Source of the DNA: Parvicella sp964387945
GTDB lineage: Bacteria > Bacteroidota > Bacteroidia > Flavobacteriales_D > Parvicellaceae
Assembly: GCA_964387945.1 (NCBI GenBank)
Contig: CAYLYX010000002.1
Coordinates: 124,001 to 188,000, forward strand
Direction: 5' to 3'
Length of the DNA stretch: 64,000 nucleotides
The notes beneath the pieces were generated by a model. It was not told the origin of the DNA. It saw nothing but the letters and a program-made list of their open reading frames with translations, and did no database searches. Below, piece by piece: positions 46,752 to 55,666 of this stretch (positions within the stretch are counted from its first letter, which is position 1; every line of letters starts with the position of its first letter). A program made the position numbers and the translations under genes.

Positions 46752-48624
46752 ATCTACCTAATTTTATCAATAGCACAGAAATGTCACTCGGTTTAATGCC
46801 GCTTATTCGAGAGGCCTGACCAATCGTTTTCGGTTTGATTTTCTTTAATTTTTCTTTGCTCTCGGTAGAAAAAGTTGAGAACGAATCGTAGTCCATGCTC
46901 TCTGGAATCTCTACATATTCCAGCCGCTCGATTTTTTCGGCAACCTCTTTTTCACGACTGATGTAACCCTCATACTTGATTTGAATTTCGGCTTGTTGTT
47001 CTATTTCTGGAGACAGGTTGAGGTTGCTCGATACGTATTCTCTCAACTCTCCTGACCCTTCCTTCAAGACCGTCATTGAAACGTTAGGCCGAGTAAGTAC
47101 AGTGTTCATTTTTACCTTTTGCTTGATGGGCGAATCTCCGATCTCATCGAGCACAGGGTTCATTTCTTCTGGGTTCAAGGAAGTGCCTTTAATGTAATTG
47201 ATGAGGTTTTCAGTCTCTTCAACTTTCTTTTCTACTGCCTTCATCCGTTCGTCTGAGGCTAAACCTATTGCGTGCGATAAACCTGTAAGGCGGATATCAG
47301 CATTATCGTTTCTTAAAAGGATTCGGTATTCAGCACGAGATGTAAACATACGGTAAGGCTCTTCTGTTCCCTTTGTGATTAGGTCATCAATTAAAACACC
47401 AATATACGCTTGACTCCTGTTAAGGATAAATGGGTCTTTTCCTTGCAGTTTAAGGCTGGCATTGATTCCCGCCATGAGTCCTTGTGAAGCTGCTTCTTCG
47501 TATCCTGTTGTGCCGTTTATTTGTCCGGAGAAATATAAGTTTTCTACGAGCTTAGTTTCAAGCGTATGCTTTAATTGAGTTGGCGGAAAGTAATCGTATT
47601 CAATAGCGTATCCAGGCCTGAACATTTTAGCTTGTTCCAGTCCCGGTATTTTTCTTAGCGCTGCTAGCTGAACGTCCTCAGGAAGGGAAGTGCTGAAACC
47701 ATTAATATAGTACTCAATTGTCTTCCAACCTTCAGGCTCAGCAAATATCTGATGCCGCTCACGATGAGCAAAACGGTTTATTTTGTCTTCAATGGAAGGG
47801 CAATACCTTGGTCCTACGCTTTTGATGGCTCCGTTAAACATTGGACTTCTGTCGAAACCGGTACGAAGCATCTCGTGAACTTCCGCGTTGGTATAGGTAA
47901 TCCAGCAAGATTTTTGCGTTGTTAAGGATGTTGTTTCAGAGCTAAAGGAAAACTTTCCAGGGTTTTTATCTCCAGGCTGTTCTATCATTTTACTGAAGTC
48001 AATGGTTCGTCCGTCCACCCTTGGAGGAGTTCCTGTTTTCATCCTTCCGGCCTCAAAACCTAACGCTTCTAACTCCTTCGTTATGCCAAAAGCTGCTCTT
48101 TCTCCCATTCTTCCTCCTCCAAACTGTTTCTCACCAAGATGTATGGTACCATTGAGGAAAGTTCCGCTATTTAAAATTACAGCTTTTGCTTTGATCTCGA
48201 GACCCATGCTCGTTTTGACACCAGTAACTCTTCCCTTTTCGGTTGTAATCCCCGTCACCATGTCCTGCCAGAAGTCTAAGTTGGCAAGCCCTTCGAGCGT
48301 AAGTCGCCAAGTCTGTGAGAACATCATCCGATCATTTTGAGCTCTTGGACTCCACATGGCTGGGCCTTTACTTAGGTTGAGCAGTTTGAATTGTATGGCA
48401 CTTTTATCGGTTATTATTCCTGTATACCCACCAAGGGCATCAATCTCTCTTACAATCTGTCCTTTGGCGATACCACCAATGGCTGGGTTACAACTCATTT
48501 GACCCATCGTCTCCATGTTCATGGTAACCAATAGCGTTTTGGAGCCAAGATTGGCAGCAGCAGCTGCTGCTTCGTTGCCGGCATGTCCTGCGCCTACTAC
48601 TATGATGTCATATTCTTGTAACAT
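46750..48624 (-). CDS. mnmG: tRNA uridine-5-carboxymethylaminomethyl(34) synthesis enzyme MnmG
   Basis: This 624-residue FAD enzyme works with MnmE to build the cmnm5 group on U34. The FAD-binding GAGHAG is at 11-16, followed by the conserved GQMSCNPAIGG and GTPPRVDG regions. It lies in a minus-strand operon after ybeY and before the methyltransferase-oxygenase pair. Its start is 5 bases from a perfect parS site and its end overlaps a second. mnmG/gidA is often near the replication origin in bacteria. Confidence 0.97.
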   Translation of the reverse strand: MLQEYDIIVVGAGHAGNEAAAAAANLGSKTLLVTMNMETMGQMSCNPAIGGIAKGQIVREIDALGGYTGIITDKSAIQFKLLNLSKGPAMWSPRAQNDRMMFSQTWRLTLEGLANLDFWQDMVTGITTEKGRVTGVKTSMGLEIKAKAVILNSGTFLNGTIHLGEKQFGGGRMGERAAFGITKELEALGFEAGRMKTGTPPRVDGRTIDFSKMIEQPGDKNPGKFSFSSETTSLTTQKSCWITYTNAEVHEMLRTGFDRSPMFNGAIKSVGPRYCPSIEDKINRFAHRERHQIFAEPEGWKTIEYYINGFSTSLPEDVQLAALRKIPGLEQAKMFRPGYAIEYDYFPPTQLKHTLETKLVENLYFSGQINGTTGYEEAASQGLMAGINASLKLQGKDPFILNRSQAYIGVLIDDLITKGTEEPYRMFTSRAEYRILLRNDNADIRLTGLSHAIGLASDERMKAVEKKVEETENLINYIKGTSLNPEEMNPVLDEIGDSPIKQKVKMNTVLTRPNVSMTVLKEGSGELREYVSSNLNLSPEIEQQAEIQIKYEGYISREKEVAEKIERLEYVEIPESMDYDSFSTFSTESKEKLKKIKPKTIGQASRISGIKPSDISVLLIKLGR

Positions 48625-48629
48625 GATCT

Positions 48630-48645
48630 TGTTTCACGTGAAACA
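48630..48645. promoter_or_regulatory. parS site, perfect TGTTTCACGTGAAACA
   Basis: An exact 16-bp match to the ParB-binding parS sequence, in the 53-base gap between ybeY and mnmG. Confidence 0.88.
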
Positions 48646-48677
48646 ACTGTAATTAATTGACTAGCAGTTGCTTGTGT

Positions 48678-49094
48678 TTAAAATGACCGCAAATTTAGGT
48701 AATAATCTTCCTTTTCGCGCATAGTTTGCTCCTCTTTCTTTGTTTTATCCTGATAACCGCACAAATGTAGTACGCCATGAATCATTACGCGATGCAATTC
48801 ATCCCTAAAGGAATTGCCAAGGTTTTTAGCATTGTCCTCTACCCTATCCACTGAAATAAAAAGATCTCCCGAGACTGTTTTTCCCTCGCAATAATCAAAT
48901 GTTATAATATCGGTGTAGTAATCGTGATCCAATGCAGATCGATTCAACTCTAAAAGGTACTGATCAGAGCAAAAAATATACGTGATATCTCCGGGTAGTT
49001 TTCCTTCTTCCTCAATAGCGGAGTTAATCCACTTACGAAGAAGCAAACGACCTGTAACCTTGAAGGGTGTATCTTCGTTATGATAATAGACCAT
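48678..49094 (-). CDS. ybeY: Endoribonuclease YbeY
   Basis: This 138-residue rRNA-maturation RNase matures 16S rRNA and takes part in ribosome quality control. The zinc motif reads HGVLHLCGYQD: H106 and H110 are present but the third histidine of the usual HGxLHLxGYDH is replaced (D116), as I recall for other Flavobacteriia. It starts 2 bases after the cytochrome-like lipoprotein gene and precedes the parS site. Confidence 0.93.
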   Translation of the reverse strand: MVYYHNEDTPFKVTGRLLLRKWINSAIEEEGKLPGDITYIFCSDQYLLELNRSALDHDYYTDIITFDYCEGKTVSGDLFISVDRVEDNAKNLGNSFRDELHRVMIHGVLHLCGYQDKTKKEEQTMREKEDYYLNLRSF

Positions 49095-49096
49095 TA

Positions 49097-49459
49097 CTAG
49101 TTATCTTGCGCTCCGTCTGCTGCCCAACACTCAATGACTTGAATTAGCGAGTCAGAAAGCTTCGGTAACTGATATGGCATTGGTGTTTTTCCAGGTTCAT
49201 GGTTGATGGCCGTCAAAATGCTTTCAATGTTGGCAGCAATCTCTGCATGCGTTTCCCAGCTTTGACCGTTCGCGAAGTTGTTGGCCGCGTTATGACAAGA
49301 CACACAATTGTTGTCAAAAATTGGCTGAACATCTGTAGCGAATGACTTGGGTATAGAGTCGCAAACATCAACCTCAACCACTTCTGGTTCGGGGGTAGTA
49401 TCTTTAGCACAACTTACCATCAGGAAAAATATTATTGGCAGAATGAGTAGTTTTTTCAT
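49097..49459 (-). CDS. Lipoprotein with a cytochrome c-type CxxCH motif
   Basis: The ATG at 49459 gives a 120-residue lipoprotein (LPIIFFLMVSC). A single haem-binding motif, CVSCH at 52-56, and a downstream methionine (TPMPYQ) that could be the axial ligand suggest a small c-type cytochrome facing the periplasm. The longer frame to 49558 overlaps the divergent gene and is not preferred. A near-match -7 (TATTTTAG, minus strand, 49482-49489) lies upstream. Confidence 0.82.
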   Translation of the reverse strand: MKKLLILPIIFFLMVSCAKDTTPEPEVVEVDVCDSIPKSFATDVQPIFDNNCVSCHNAANNFANGQSWETHAEIAANIESILTAINHEPGKTPMPYQLPKLSDSLIQVIECWAADGAQDN

Positions 49460-49466
49460 AGGTTTG
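49459..49466 (+). promoter_or_regulatory. -7 element (TAGGTTTG), overlapping the divergent start
   Basis: An exact TAnnTTTG match on the plus strand, 33 bases before the ATG at 49500; its first base is the start base of the divergent lipoprotein gene. Confidence 0.55.
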
Positions 49467-49499
49467 AATAAATTAAGTGAACTAAAATAACAAAACAAG

Positions 49500-50339
49500 A
49501 TGAAAAGGGCGCTCTTCCTTGCATTATTATTAGCAGTAGCCTTGTTTATTTCATTCAAGCCAAGGTCTAAGCACCCTTCTTACGAAAGCTTTTTAAACGT
49601 TGATTTTAGCTCAAACCCACCACCCACAACGGGGGCCCCGGGAGAGGAGAATTGCACGGATTGTCACGATGGTACTACTCTTCCAGCGGATGGTGTGGTC
49701 ACCTTCAGTTTTTCGGGAGCAAACAATATGTACATTAGCGGACAGCCCTACACCATCACGATTAGTAAGCCGGGCTCTAGTAAAACGGGTTTTGCAATGA
49801 CAGCTCTAGACAATGCTAATAGTGCAGCGGGTAGTTTTTCAACTGGACCGAATACGTCTATCATTTCTACTAGCGGAAGGAACTATATAAGACATTCTAC
49901 CTCTTCGGGTGTTGACTCGTGGACGTTTACTTGGAACGCTCCTTCAGCCACTGCTGGAGATGTTACATTTTATTATGCGTTAAATGAATCCAACAACAAC
50001 AACAGTAGTATTGGCGATCAGATTTACTTGGGCTCGAAGGTCGTTGCTGCCGACATCGCAGGTGGGCTTGCAAGCATTGAAAAGAAAGAGGAGAAAGTGA
50101 AAATATTCACCCAGAATAACGGTTTGAATTTAGAACTTAACCTCGATCAATCAACGAAGATCTATTTTGTTGCGCAAGACATCAGTGGAAAGCAACTTGA
50201 TTATCACAGTTTTGGAAAAATGGCATCAGGAAAACATCAACTAGTTATTGATCTTGACGAGAAGTATGGTGCAGGAGTTTATGTGTTTAGTGTTTTCCTA
50301 AATAATCGACCCTATTCTTCTAAAATAGCTTTACCATAA
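49500..50339 (+). CDS. Secreted choice-of-anchor V protein with CxxCH and T9SS-like tail
   Basis: This 279-residue protein has a short signal helix (ALFLALLLAVALFISF). A CxxCH motif (NCTDCHDG, about 52-58) opens a reelin-like, beta-sandwich choice-of-anchor V region (FAMTALD, HSTSSGVDSWTFTWNAP). The C-terminal 70 residues fit a T9SS sorting domain (IYFVAQDISGKQLD, GAGVYVFSVFLNNR, SKIALP). It diverges from a CxxCH lipoprotein. The CxxCH may bind haem or be structural. Confidence 0.85.
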   Translation: MKRALFLALLLAVALFISFKPRSKHPSYESFLNVDFSSNPPPTTGAPGEENCTDCHDGTTLPADGVVTFSFSGANNMYISGQPYTITISKPGSSKTGFAMTALDNANSAAGSFSTGPNTSIISTSGRNYIRHSTSSGVDSWTFTWNAPSATAGDVTFYYALNESNNNNSSIGDQIYLGSKVVAADIAGGLASIEKKEEKVKIFTQNNGLNLELNLDQSTKIYFVAQDISGKQLDYHSFGKMASGKHQLVIDLDEKYGAGVYVFSVFLNNRPYSSKIALP

Positions 50340-50415
50340 TCCAGCGTCTTCAATGCTATTATAATTCAACGGAATGCACTAGCTTCGCAGAGTCAAACTT
50401 CAAAAAGGATTTACA

Positions 50416-51414
50416 ATGGATATCAGAGCTGTTTTGTCTGAAAGAATATTGGTCTTGGATGGTGCCATGGGAACCATGATTCAGCGCTACAAACTTACCG
50501 AGGAGGACTTTAGAAAGGGAAGGTTTGAAGATCACCCACACGACTTGAAAGGTAATAACGACATTTTGGTTTTGACTCGTCCGGGTGTGATCAAGGAAAT
50601 TCATGCGGCCTACCTAGAAGCGGGTGCAGATATTTTAGAAACCAATACTTTTGGAGGAACCTCTGTTGCGCAAGCAGATTATCACCTCGAAGAGGCAGTA
50701 TATGACATCAATTTTTATGGTGCAAAGATTGCCAAGCAAGTAGCTGATGAGTTTACTGCCAGAAATCCAGATAAACCGAGGTTTGTTGCGGGTTCAATGG
50801 GGCCAACAACCAAACTTTCTTCCATGTCTCCTGATGTCAATGATCCTGGTTTTAGAGCCATTTCGTTTGATGAGCTGGTGGTCGCCTTTGAAGAGCAGGC
50901 GGAGGGCTTGATTGATGGGGGAGCAGACTTACTATTGGTTGAGACGGTCACTGATACACTCAATGCGAAAGCCGCTTTGTTTGCCATTCAGAATGTCTTT
51001 GAAAAGAAAGGTGTTGAACTACCAATAATGGTGTCAGGAACAATCACGGATGCAAGTGGTAGGACGTTAACGGGTCAAACAACAGAAGCGTTTTTGGTTT
51101 CGATTAGTCACATGCCATTGTTGAGTGTGGGCTTGAACTGTGCACTTGGCGCAGAGGATATGAAGCCGTACTTAAAAGTAATGGCAGAAAAAAGCGACTT
51201 TTTTGTAAGTGCTCATCCAAACGCTGGTTTACCCAATGAGTTGGGCGCCTATGACGAAACCCCAGAAATGATGGCAGGTTACATCACTGCTTTTCTCAAA
51301 GAAAACTATGTGAACATTGTAGGAGGATGTTGTGGAACAACACCTGACCACATCAAAGCTATTGCTGAAGTAGCGGCCAAATTCCAACCGAGAAGAGTAG
51401 GAGAGAAGGTGTAA
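50416..51414 (+). CDS. Homocysteine S-methyltransferase domain (N-terminal module of MetH)
   Basis: This 332-residue protein matches the homocysteine-binding TIM barrel of cobalamin-dependent methionine synthase. The zinc cysteines are C242 (GLNCALG) and C305-C306 (GGCCGTT). In many Flavobacteriia MetH is split, with this module as one gene and the folate/B12/reactivation modules as the next. Here the next gene is unrelated and on the other strand, so the partner must lie elsewhere. A near-match -7 (TAGCTTCG, 50380-50387) lies upstream. No convincing SAM or cobalamin riboswitch was seen in the 76-base leader. Confidence 0.9.
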   Translation: MDIRAVLSERILVLDGAMGTMIQRYKLTEEDFRKGRFEDHPHDLKGNNDILVLTRPGVIKEIHAAYLEAGADILETNTFGGTSVAQADYHLEEAVYDINFYGAKIAKQVADEFTARNPDKPRFVAGSMGPTTKLSSMSPDVNDPGFRAISFDELVVAFEEQAEGLIDGGADLLLVETVTDTLNAKAALFAIQNVFEKKGVELPIMVSGTITDASGRTLTGQTTEAFLVSISHMPLLSVGLNCALGAEDMKPYLKVMAEKSDFFVSAHPNAGLPNELGAYDETPEMMAGYITAFLKENYVNIVGGCCGTTPDHIKAIAEVAAKFQPRRVGEKV

Positions 51415-51415
51415 G

Positions 51416-52363
51416 TTATTTTAGCTTACCTAGTGCTTCAGTTGCTGCCTCTCTTACTGGATAGACTTTTACTCCGTCTTTGGTTTCGTAGTATGAGTCC
51501 GATTCAGCTAACGCAGCTATTTTATCTTTCGCAGGAAGGTATTTGTAATTGCCCAAGTGATTCATTGCAAGCACTCTTGTTTTGTAGTTGTTTGATTCCA
51601 AGGATTTAACGAGTTCTGGTGCTACCTTTTTTGAGTCAAACTCGCACTGAGCCATGTAGATTATCCAATCTTGGGAGAAGGGGTTGAAATAGGGAAAAAG
51701 AGAAGAGGCGTGCTTCGTTTCGTACCATTCGTAATCCCACTTATAAAGCAGCATAATTTGGTCTGCACACTCCTGTTTCTCCTCTTTAGGGATAGAACTA
51801 TCCTTAAGTAGTTCTGTAAATGCATCAAAAACATTTTCAGCACCGACTTCACTCTTGATGCTGGCCCAAAGTTTTTTAACAATATGGTCTTCTGTTCCTT
51901 TGCGCATTATATGGTTTGGCTGGTTCGGCTTTCCGTCACGATAGTCTGCTGTATAGTCAAGGTCATCGTAGTGTAATAGTAAGTGCTTAAATTCGCCACA
52001 CTTGGCAAGTGCAACTCCTGTTTTTATCCAATAATCTTCAAAATCGCTTTGAGGAGCATCGTTTAAATGAAAAACACCCATGTTTGGTGTTTTGTTGGGT
52101 GGGATATACTCTCCATCGTCTGCTGTTTCAAAGTCATCGGGGTTAATTTCTACCTTAGTTTCAACCGTCCATGAGTACTCAATGAGACCGTCACAATCGT
52201 TGGAGCCAACGAGCTCATCTAGGCCACTTTTCCAATCGTCCAAGTTGGGAGCGCTTGAGTTGCCTTTGAGCTGGTTTAATTTATCTTTTAGTTTGAACTT
52301 TTGAGCATAGGGCACAGAGAGTGAAAGGGCAAAAACAATAGCAGTAGATACTCTTAATAACAT
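51416..52363 (-). CDS. Secreted HEAT-repeat-like protein
   Basis: This 315-residue protein has a signal peptide (RVSTAIVFALSLSVPYAQ) and no sorting domain. The middle is acidic and cysteine-poor. The C-terminal 80 residues (PELVKSLESNNYKTRVLAMNHLGNYKYL, REAATEALGKLK) have the spacing of one or two HEAT-like helical repeats. It converges on the homocysteine methyltransferase gene with 1 base between. Function is unknown; probably periplasmic. Confidence 0.75.
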   Translation of the reverse strand: MLLRVSTAIVFALSLSVPYAQKFKLKDKLNQLKGNSSAPNLDDWKSGLDELVGSNDCDGLIEYSWTVETKVEINPDDFETADDGEYIPPNKTPNMGVFHLNDAPQSDFEDYWIKTGVALAKCGEFKHLLLHYDDLDYTADYRDGKPNQPNHIMRKGTEDHIVKKLWASIKSEVGAENVFDAFTELLKDSSIPKEEKQECADQIMLLYKWDYEWYETKHASSLFPYFNPFSQDWIIYMAQCEFDSKKVAPELVKSLESNNYKTRVLAMNHLGNYKYLPAKDKIAALAESDSYYETKDGVKVYPVREAATEALGKLK

Positions 52364-52443
52364 GATCCAGAATTTAATTTATGAATGAGCACAAAATTCT
52401 GGAAGAAATAAGTTTTTGGGCTAGTTCTTTCGAACTATTTTGG

Positions 52444-53886
52444 TTAGAATAAGCCGTATTTTCTTCCCAAGTCGCTTGCTTCTGTGCGGTTTCTCACTTG
52501 AAGTTTAGAGTAGATGTTTCTAGCATGCGCTTTAATAGTTGTAGTGGAAAGAAACAAGCTCTCAGCGATTTCTTTGTCGGTTAATCCTTTTGACATTAAC
52601 TCCAATACTTCTTTTTCCCGATTGGAGAGTTCAGCAATGTGTGGAGGTAATATGACATCGTCCGAGTGGATTATGTGCTCTTTTTTGCTCAATTCAACCG
52701 TCTTGGATCTTAAAGCCGTGATTTCCTGTTTTATAGTCCTGACCCTGATGGAAACGCAAACCATAAAGAAGGTCATTTCTAAAATGGCTCCTCCAACAAT
52801 AAAAAGATAAGAGTTGGTAAAGGAGAAAACGTTGAGTTCACTTAAAATATATATCATGGATCCAATCGCTAGACTACTCCAGCCGAGTAAGTAGTATTTG
52901 GCAACCGGTCGTTTTGCTTTAATGGCGGATGAAATAAAAGCAATGATCAAAGGGTAGTTGAGAGCAGTGAGAAAAACTCCTATACTGAAAGATAAAATGA
53001 CCAAGTCACTAACAAAAAATGTTATAACAATAACTAAAGCCAGAAGCTCTTGGATACGAGACAATTTGTAAAGGATAGTATTCTCTTTTGTTATCGTTAG
53101 CATTGAACGAGCAAAGACGGTGATAAAAAAAACGTTAATAGTCCCTATTATTCCTCTAGACATTAAATTGAACTCAGGAAAGCTCGGCCATAGATATTGA
53201 AACGCCCATCCATTTTCAGAAAGCACACCTACGAGAGTCGATAAGATAATGCCTACGTACCACAAGAAAACGGTATCTCTAAAGGCAAAATAGAGAATAA
53301 GTGTTATTACACACATGATGATTCCAATTCCAATGTAGCCTGAAGTAATTATCGTGTAATTGAGGCTTTTGACTTCGTAATCTTTTTTAGCAATTAATTC
53401 AAAACCCAAAGAAATAGGCGCACCTCCTTTGATGAAAACATAAATGAAGCTGGGATTTGTGCAATGGCTTATATCAAACACAATGTCTCGAGCGGCAACA
53501 CTATGGCTTTCAAACGGGAGGTTTGCCCCAGAACTTTGCTCCAGCAATTTTCCTGTACTGTCATAGAAAAGACATTGTACATCAAAAAGGTTTCTACTTG
53601 AGAAAACCAGATAGGGGTGTTTGGGTAAGCTAGCAGAATCAAGACTAATTTTTAACCAATAGAATGCAGCTGCTGAAACTTCCCGATTGAGTTCATCTTC
53701 TTTTAGCAGGGTAAATTCGTCTGATGGCATGAATTTAATTGCTTCAAAAGACTCTAGTGCCTTCTTGGAGTCAGAAGAGTATAGGTATACCTCACTTACT
53801 CCTTTTGGAGTGTAAGCATCTTCTCCCCAAACATTAGCACTAATAAGTAGAAGTAGAACGAGTACTGTATTTTGAAAAAGCATCAT
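52444..53886 (-). CDS. 7TM-DISM sensor fused to a LuxR-type DNA-binding domain
   Basis: The ATG at 53886 is preferred to the TTG three codons upstream. The 480-residue protein has a signal peptide, a periplasmic 7TMR-DISMED2-like sensor (about 20-170, with FYWLKISLD and IYVFIKGGAP), seven membrane helices (about 180-380), a short coiled region and a LuxR HTH (LSNREKEVLELMSKGLTDKEIA, TTTIKAHARNIYSKLQV) at the end. A near-match -7 (TACCTTGG, minus strand, 53906-53913) is 20 bases upstream. It is a one-component transmembrane regulator; its ligand may be a carbohydrate. Confidence 0.9.
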   Translation of the reverse strand: MMLFQNTVLVLLLLISANVWGEDAYTPKGVSEVYLYSSDSKKALESFEAIKFMPSDEFTLLKEDELNREVSAAAFYWLKISLDSASLPKHPYLVFSSRNLFDVQCLFYDSTGKLLEQSSGANLPFESHSVAARDIVFDISHCTNPSFIYVFIKGGAPISLGFELIAKKDYEVKSLNYTIITSGYIGIGIIMCVITLILYFAFRDTVFLWYVGIILSTLVGVLSENGWAFQYLWPSFPEFNLMSRGIIGTINVFFITVFARSMLTITKENTILYKLSRIQELLALVIVITFFVSDLVILSFSIGVFLTALNYPLIIAFISSAIKAKRPVAKYYLLGWSSLAIGSMIYILSELNVFSFTNSYLFIVGGAILEMTFFMVCVSIRVRTIKQEITALRSKTVELSKKEHIIHSDDVILPPHIAELSNREKEVLELMSKGLTDKEIAESLFLSTTTIKAHARNIYSKLQVRNRTEASDLGRKYGLF

Positions 53887-54030
53887 TTTGCCCAAATCGC
53901 GATGACCAAGGTAGTAATAATTCGTTTGGAATAGGTGTCTTAAAGGGAGTTAGTCCAGTGCCCCTCGTCTTTTAATAAAGAAGAACGAGCAGCTCATAAA
54001 CCAGTCCGATCATTTAGAAAGGTAAAAAAA

Positions 54031-55638
54031 CTATTGCTTCATCATTTTACCAGACTCCATAGTGCCATTGATAAACAGGCGATATGCGTAAGCTCCTGAA
54101 GACAGTCGGTCGTGTCCAGGAATCTGCATGTTATGCAAGCCCTTGCTGTAGTATTCGTTACCAGTAGAGACAACTTTTTTCCCCGTGAGATCATAGACCT
54201 CCAGTTGTACTGTACAGCTTTGAGGTAAGTTTAGTACGATCACGGCTTTATTATTATTGTATCGCAATTGGTGATATTTCTGTGCCGAAGTTATTTCGTT
54301 AACACCGATTGAAGCACAATCAAAGCCTAACGCCAACTTATTGTAAGAAGCGCCCAAGATCGTATCAGAAGTGAGTTCATTTATACACATCCAGTCCTGC
54401 AAGACAGTCGTGTAAACCTCCCTAAAATCAGTAGTGTAGTTGAGGTTGCCGTAGAGGTCAAGGTTGTTTAAGTCCACATCATTACCAACGAATCCATTTC
54501 CGTTTACTGCCGGGCCAAATAACATCAGAGGAGCAGCTGTTCCATGATCTGTTCCCATCGATGCGTTGTCGTTTACTCTTCTTCCGAATTCAGAAAACGT
54601 CATAGTCAGTACATCGTTGTCTTTACCCCCAGCCTGAAGATCATCATAGAAAGCTTTTACAGAATCCCCCAGTTCTACTAGCAGATCTTCGTGCCGTGTA
54701 TCTTGTTGGGCATGGGTATCAAACCCGTCCAATGTGAGCATGTAAATTTTAGTTTGCAGCCCTCCTTGGATGAGCCTAGAAACTAAACTTAAAGAGTCAC
54801 CCAGCCCAGCAGGAAAAGCCACCGAGTTACTTGCATTGTTATAGGCAATTTGAATTGCTTCTGATTGGTAGTAGGTGCTGTTGATCATGCTCTTCATAAA
54901 GTCCAACTGATCATCATAATAACAAGTTTGGTTTCCGATGACGTTGTACAATGAACCGGTCTGTGCAATTTGGTAAAGCGAATCAGGGTCTACCACATTC
55001 ATCGCCATATTGAGATCATCTTCATTGAAAAATAAGATGTTTCCGTCACCACCGATCTGAATGGCTAAAGGATCCGTAGGTGGATTGGTTACAAAGTCTG
55101 GGTTTTGATCCCAAAGGTATCTTCCGAGCCAACCCGAGGCATTAGTTTGTCCAATTTGAGCCGAATCCCACACATCTGTTGAAGTAAAATGCGAGAGGTC
55201 GTGATCGGCATAACCAACGTTTTGCACCACCTTCATTTTACCATTGTCCCACATGTCCTTGAGTGAAGAGGCATAATTTGGAACAGAATACATGGTGTTC
55301 AGAGAAAGGAGGTCGGCCTGATCGATGGCAAGATTGGGTCGATAACCAGCATATGTACCATAATCAAAAACTGGAACAAAGGTGTTTAGACCATCGTTTC
55401 CACCTTTTAAACGAATGATCACTAAAACGCGATCACCTGCAGACTTCAGTGCATTTTGGACGAGGGGAGAAGCCATTAAACTATTAAATGGAAGGCTGGA
55501 AAGGGCGACAGTTCCTGCAGTGACCAACCCTAGGTTTTTAATGAAATCCCTTCTTCCGACACCTTGATTGTGGTGTTCGTCATGTGCTTGGCCATCTTCT
55601 AGACGACTACCTTCTGGAATGTTTTTATGTTTACTCAT
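54031..55638 (-). CDS. DUF1501 protein with Tat signal and T9SS tail
   Basis: This 535-residue protein has a twin-arginine motif (GRRDFIKNLG, R29-R30), a DUF1501 sulfatase-like core (RLKGGNDGLNTFVP, YADHDLSHFT, FSEFGRRVNDN, GTDHGTAAP) and a C-terminal T9SS sorting domain (VQLEVYDLTGKKV, LSSGAYAYRLF, SGKMMKQ). It should fold in the cytoplasm, cross by Tat and then be exported by T9SS. It follows the DUF1800 gene by 28 bases, the usual pairing. Confidence 0.92.
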   Translation of the reverse strand: MSKHKNIPEGSRLEDGQAHDEHHNQGVGRRDFIKNLGLVTAGTVALSSLPFNSLMASPLVQNALKSAGDRVLVIIRLKGGNDGLNTFVPVFDYGTYAGYRPNLAIDQADLLSLNTMYSVPNYASSLKDMWDNGKMKVVQNVGYADHDLSHFTSTDVWDSAQIGQTNASGWLGRYLWDQNPDFVTNPPTDPLAIQIGGDGNILFFNEDDLNMAMNVVDPDSLYQIAQTGSLYNVIGNQTCYYDDQLDFMKSMINSTYYQSEAIQIAYNNASNSVAFPAGLGDSLSLVSRLIQGGLQTKIYMLTLDGFDTHAQQDTRHEDLLVELGDSVKAFYDDLQAGGKDNDVLTMTFSEFGRRVNDNASMGTDHGTAAPLMLFGPAVNGNGFVGNDVDLNNLDLYGNLNYTTDFREVYTTVLQDWMCINELTSDTILGASYNKLALGFDCASIGVNEITSAQKYHQLRYNNNKAVIVLNLPQSCTVQLEVYDLTGKKVVSTGNEYYSKGLHNMQIPGHDRLSSGAYAYRLFINGTMESGKMMKQ

Positions 55639-55666
55639 AATTGTTGAGTTAAGTTGTTAAAAGCAG

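Noticed and set aside
50340..50415. SAM or cobalamin riboswitch ahead of the homocysteine methyltransferase gene
   Set aside because: The leader is only 76 bases and shows no conserved core.
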